A stretch of 8,200 nt of DNA from an uncultured bacterium (lineage in GTDB: Bacteria > Actinomycetota > Coriobacteriia > Coriobacteriales > Coriobacteriaceae), in NCBI GenBank assembly GCA_905215095.1, contig CAJMOL010000056.1, positions 1-8,200 of the forward strand, given 5' to 3'. Positions 7,286 through 8,200 of this stretch are shown piece by piece. Made by a program: the position numbers and the translations under genes. How positions within the stretch are numbered: the first letter of the stretch is position 1; every line of letters starts with the position of its first letter. The notes under the pieces were generated by a model. That model searched no databases and was not told the DNA's origin. It worked only from the letters and a program-made list of their open reading frames with translations.

Positions 7286-7919
7286 CGGCCTCCTCCTTAT
7301 CCGCTACATCCCCGAAGCCATGGCGTGCAAGCCATGCGTCCAGTTGTTCATAGAGCGAGTTATCGCCAGCCGCATTATCGATTACCGTCGTAGCGAGATT
7401 ACAAAGCGAAGCCTCATCAGGTTGGCATGCAGAGCGCGCATCAAAATCAGAGGACTCCATACCACGATGAATGGCACGCTCGCGACGAACTGCTAAAGGA
7501 GCGCTGATAACCAGAATTTCATCAGCCAGGCCAAAAGCATCCTCAAAACCAGTCGGGGCAGAAACCTCGACAACCGCAAAGGGATAACGGGGGGACGAAA
7601 CCGTGCAGCAAACCGGATCAAGAATCCTCAGTGACAGCTGTTCGATGAGAACCGGATGAACGATGCCATTGAGCCGCGCAACTGTATCAGGAGAGGCGAA
7701 AGCTCGAGCAGCGAGGACATTGCGGCGAATGCCGCCCTCCCCGTCCAGAATGTCCCAACCGAATTCTTCCGCGAGGGCGTTGACGATATCGGAGCCTGGC
7801 ACATACAGCGATTTGGCAAGCTCATCCAGATCGATAAGCATGGCGCCATGAGATTCGAGATAGCGGCAGGCAGTCGATTTACCCGAAGCAATATTGCCTA
7901 AGACAAAAACGGTAAACAT
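7278..7919 (-). CDS. coaE: Dephospho-CoA kinase, somewhat divergent
   Basis: The 213-residue protein is read as CoaE, which phosphorylates the 3'-hydroxyl of the dephospho-CoA ribose in the last step of coenzyme A synthesis. The P-loop GNIASGKST is at residues 8-16, the DLD segment at 30-32 corresponds to the family DAD/DSD motif, and LNGIVHP at 83-89 matches the family LN.I.HP box. R/K-rich VRRERAIHRG and CQPDEA further on fit the lid and C-terminal part. The family's usual PLLFE segment is replaced by SAPTGFED, and a few residues before it (near LDPVCCTVSSPRYP) look inserted. The start is ATG 7917-7919, with AGGGAGG (complement of 7925-7931) 5 nt upstream. The open frame extends 43 codons further, but that stretch has no ribosome binding site fit and precedes the P-loop, which normally sits at the N-terminus. 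Another small P-loop nucleotide kinase is a minor alternative. Confidence 0.87.
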   Translation of the reverse strand: MFTVFVLGNIASGKSTACRYLESHGAMLIDLDELAKSLYVPGSDIVNALAEEFGWDILDGEGGIRRNVLAARAFASPDTVARLNGIVHPVLIEQLSLRILDPVCCTVSSPRYPFAVVEVSAPTGFEDAFGLADEILVISAPLAVRRERAIHRGMESSDFDARSACQPDEASLCNLATTVIDNAAGDNSLYEQLDAWLARHGFGDVADKEEADA

Positions 7920-7947
7920 CAAGTCCTCCCTAACGCCAATGGGAGTT

Positions 7948-7978
7948 ATTATCGCGCAAATACAAAAGAAGGACTCAA
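7948..7978 (-). promoter_or_regulatory. Candidate promoter for the coaE-transglycosylase-uvrB group
   Basis: On the reverse strand GATAAT (complement of 7948-7953) matches the -10 consensus at five of six positions. TTGAGT (complement of 7973-7978) matches the -35 at four of six, with a slightly long 19-bp spacer. It lies between the rRNA terminator and the coaE ribosome binding site, an AT-rich stretch unlike the surrounding DNA. Other -10-like boxes occur in the same stretch, so the exact site is uncertain. Confidence 0.42.
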
Positions 7979-8020
7979 AATACAGCCAAACAGTAAGACA
8001 AGCTAAACGAAGGCGAGTTC

Positions 8021-8031
8021 TTGTATTACAA
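8021..8031. repeat. Short perfect palindrome upstream of coaE
   Basis: TTGTATTACAA is an 11-bp odd palindrome (TTGTA, T, TACAA) lying upstream of the candidate coaE promoter and downstream of the rRNA terminator on the reverse strand. It could be an operator half-site arrangement or incidental in an AT-rich spacer. Confidence 0.3.
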
Positions 8032-8044
8032 CTCTCTATTAAAC

Positions 8045-8079
8045 GCAAAAAAAGGGGGAGGCCGCGAGGCCTCCCCCTT
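8045..8079 (-). terminator. Strong intrinsic terminator of the rRNA operon
   Basis: Read on the reverse strand, AAGGGGGAGGCC (complement of 8068-8079) pairs perfectly with GGCCTCCCCCTT (complement of 8052-8063) around a TCGC tetraloop. The T-tract is seven Ts (complement of 8047-8053), the first two of which can also close the stem. This is textbook rho-independent structure placed just after the 5S gene, in the correct orientation. It should insulate the coaE group from rRNA transcription. Confidence 0.93.
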
Positions 8080-8092
8080 CTTCAGTCTGGAT

Positions 8093-8109
8093 GACGGCTC
8101 GGTGCCGTC
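8093..8109 (-). other. Hairpin between 5S rRNA and the terminator
   Basis: GACGGC (8093-8098) and GCCGTC (8104-8109) form a perfect 6-bp stem with a 5-nt loop immediately beyond the estimated 5S 3' end. No T-run follows on either side. It may be a processing or exonuclease-stop structure in the rRNA precursor, which is inference. Confidence 0.4.
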
Positions 8110-8110
8110 C

Positions 8111-8200
8111 ACCGGTCAGCGGCGCCCTGGCCTCCCACGGGCTGACCCCGCAGTACTCTCGGCGCGATGGGGCTTAGCTTCCGGGTTCGGAACGGGACCG
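8111..8200 (-). rRNA. rrf: 5S ribosomal RNA, 3' portion (5' end outside the window)
   Basis: Read on the reverse strand, the sequence contains the conserved 5S core CCGTTCCGAAC followed by GGAAGCTAAGCC, then CGCCGAGAGTACTGC and later GTGGGAGGCCAGGGCGCCGC. This is the usual order of loops B to A in bacterial 5S rRNA. About 90 of roughly 115-120 nt are present, and the 5' end lies beyond base 8200. The 3' end is estimated at 8111-8116 by comparison with the usual ...CGCCGC(C/T)... ending, because helix I cannot be checked without the missing 5' strand. It would be the last gene of a leftward rRNA operon to the right of the window. Confidence 0.95.

Noticed and set aside
7920..8048. 43-residue N-terminal extension of CoaE
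   Set aside because: It would push the P-loop away from the N-terminus, overlaps the promoter-like region, and ATG 7917-7919 has an excellent Shine-Dalgarno site.
1..8200. Mobile element, CRISPR array, prophage, toxin-antitoxin or novel defence system
   Set aside because: No direct-repeat array, transposase, integrase, attachment-site pattern or unexplained gene cluster is visible. All sizeable genes belong to known families with housekeeping or general metabolic roles.

Overview
The window looks like an ordinary chromosomal segment from a GC-rich Gram-positive of the Coriobacteriia (Actinomycetota). Collinsella or a close relative is my best guess. The reasons are the GC-rich codon use, purine-rich Shine-Dalgarno sites, an LTA-synthase-type gene end, and the overall style of the flavoprotein, UvrB and 5S sequences. 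The genus is recognition and inference, not proof.

Layout. The left half is transcribed rightward. It holds the 3' end of a lipoteichoic-acid-synthase-like sulfatase-fold gene (1-379). Then comes a short intergenic region with a plausible promoter, an Mrp/NBP35-type P-loop ATPase (525-1355), and a BaiN/HI0933-type flavoprotein whose GTG start directly abuts the mrp stop codon (1356-2627). A second, unrelated-family flavoprotein of the COG2509 type follows (2706-4346). The 78-nt gap between the two flavoprotein genes is dense: a TATAAT box, a terminator-like hairpin with a T-rich tail, and a strong ribosome binding site. A perfect 12-bp inverted repeat (4373-4408) separates the two converging halves and probably ends transcription from both sides.

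The right half is transcribed leftward. From right to left it holds the 3' part of a 5S rRNA (8111-8200), a very strong intrinsic terminator with seven Ts, then coaE (7278-7919), a small membrane-anchored lytic transglycosylase (6704-7285) and uvrB (4412-6652). coaE and the transglycosylase gene overlap by 8 bp, and uvrB follows after 51 bp, so the three are probably co-transcribed. uvrB may also have its own promoter.

Function. The genes are mostly housekeeping: Fe-S cluster trafficking (Mrp), two poorly characterised FAD-dependent oxidoreductases, nucleotide excision repair (UvrB), cell-wall turnover, the last step of coenzyme A synthesis, and rRNA. I found no mobile element, CRISPR array, toxin system or prophage, and no convincing new multi-gene system. 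The points most worth a second look are small: the leader of the second flavoprotein gene, a basic insertion in the first flavoprotein, a dyad over the candidate uvrB promoter, and unusual active-site surroundings in CoaE.
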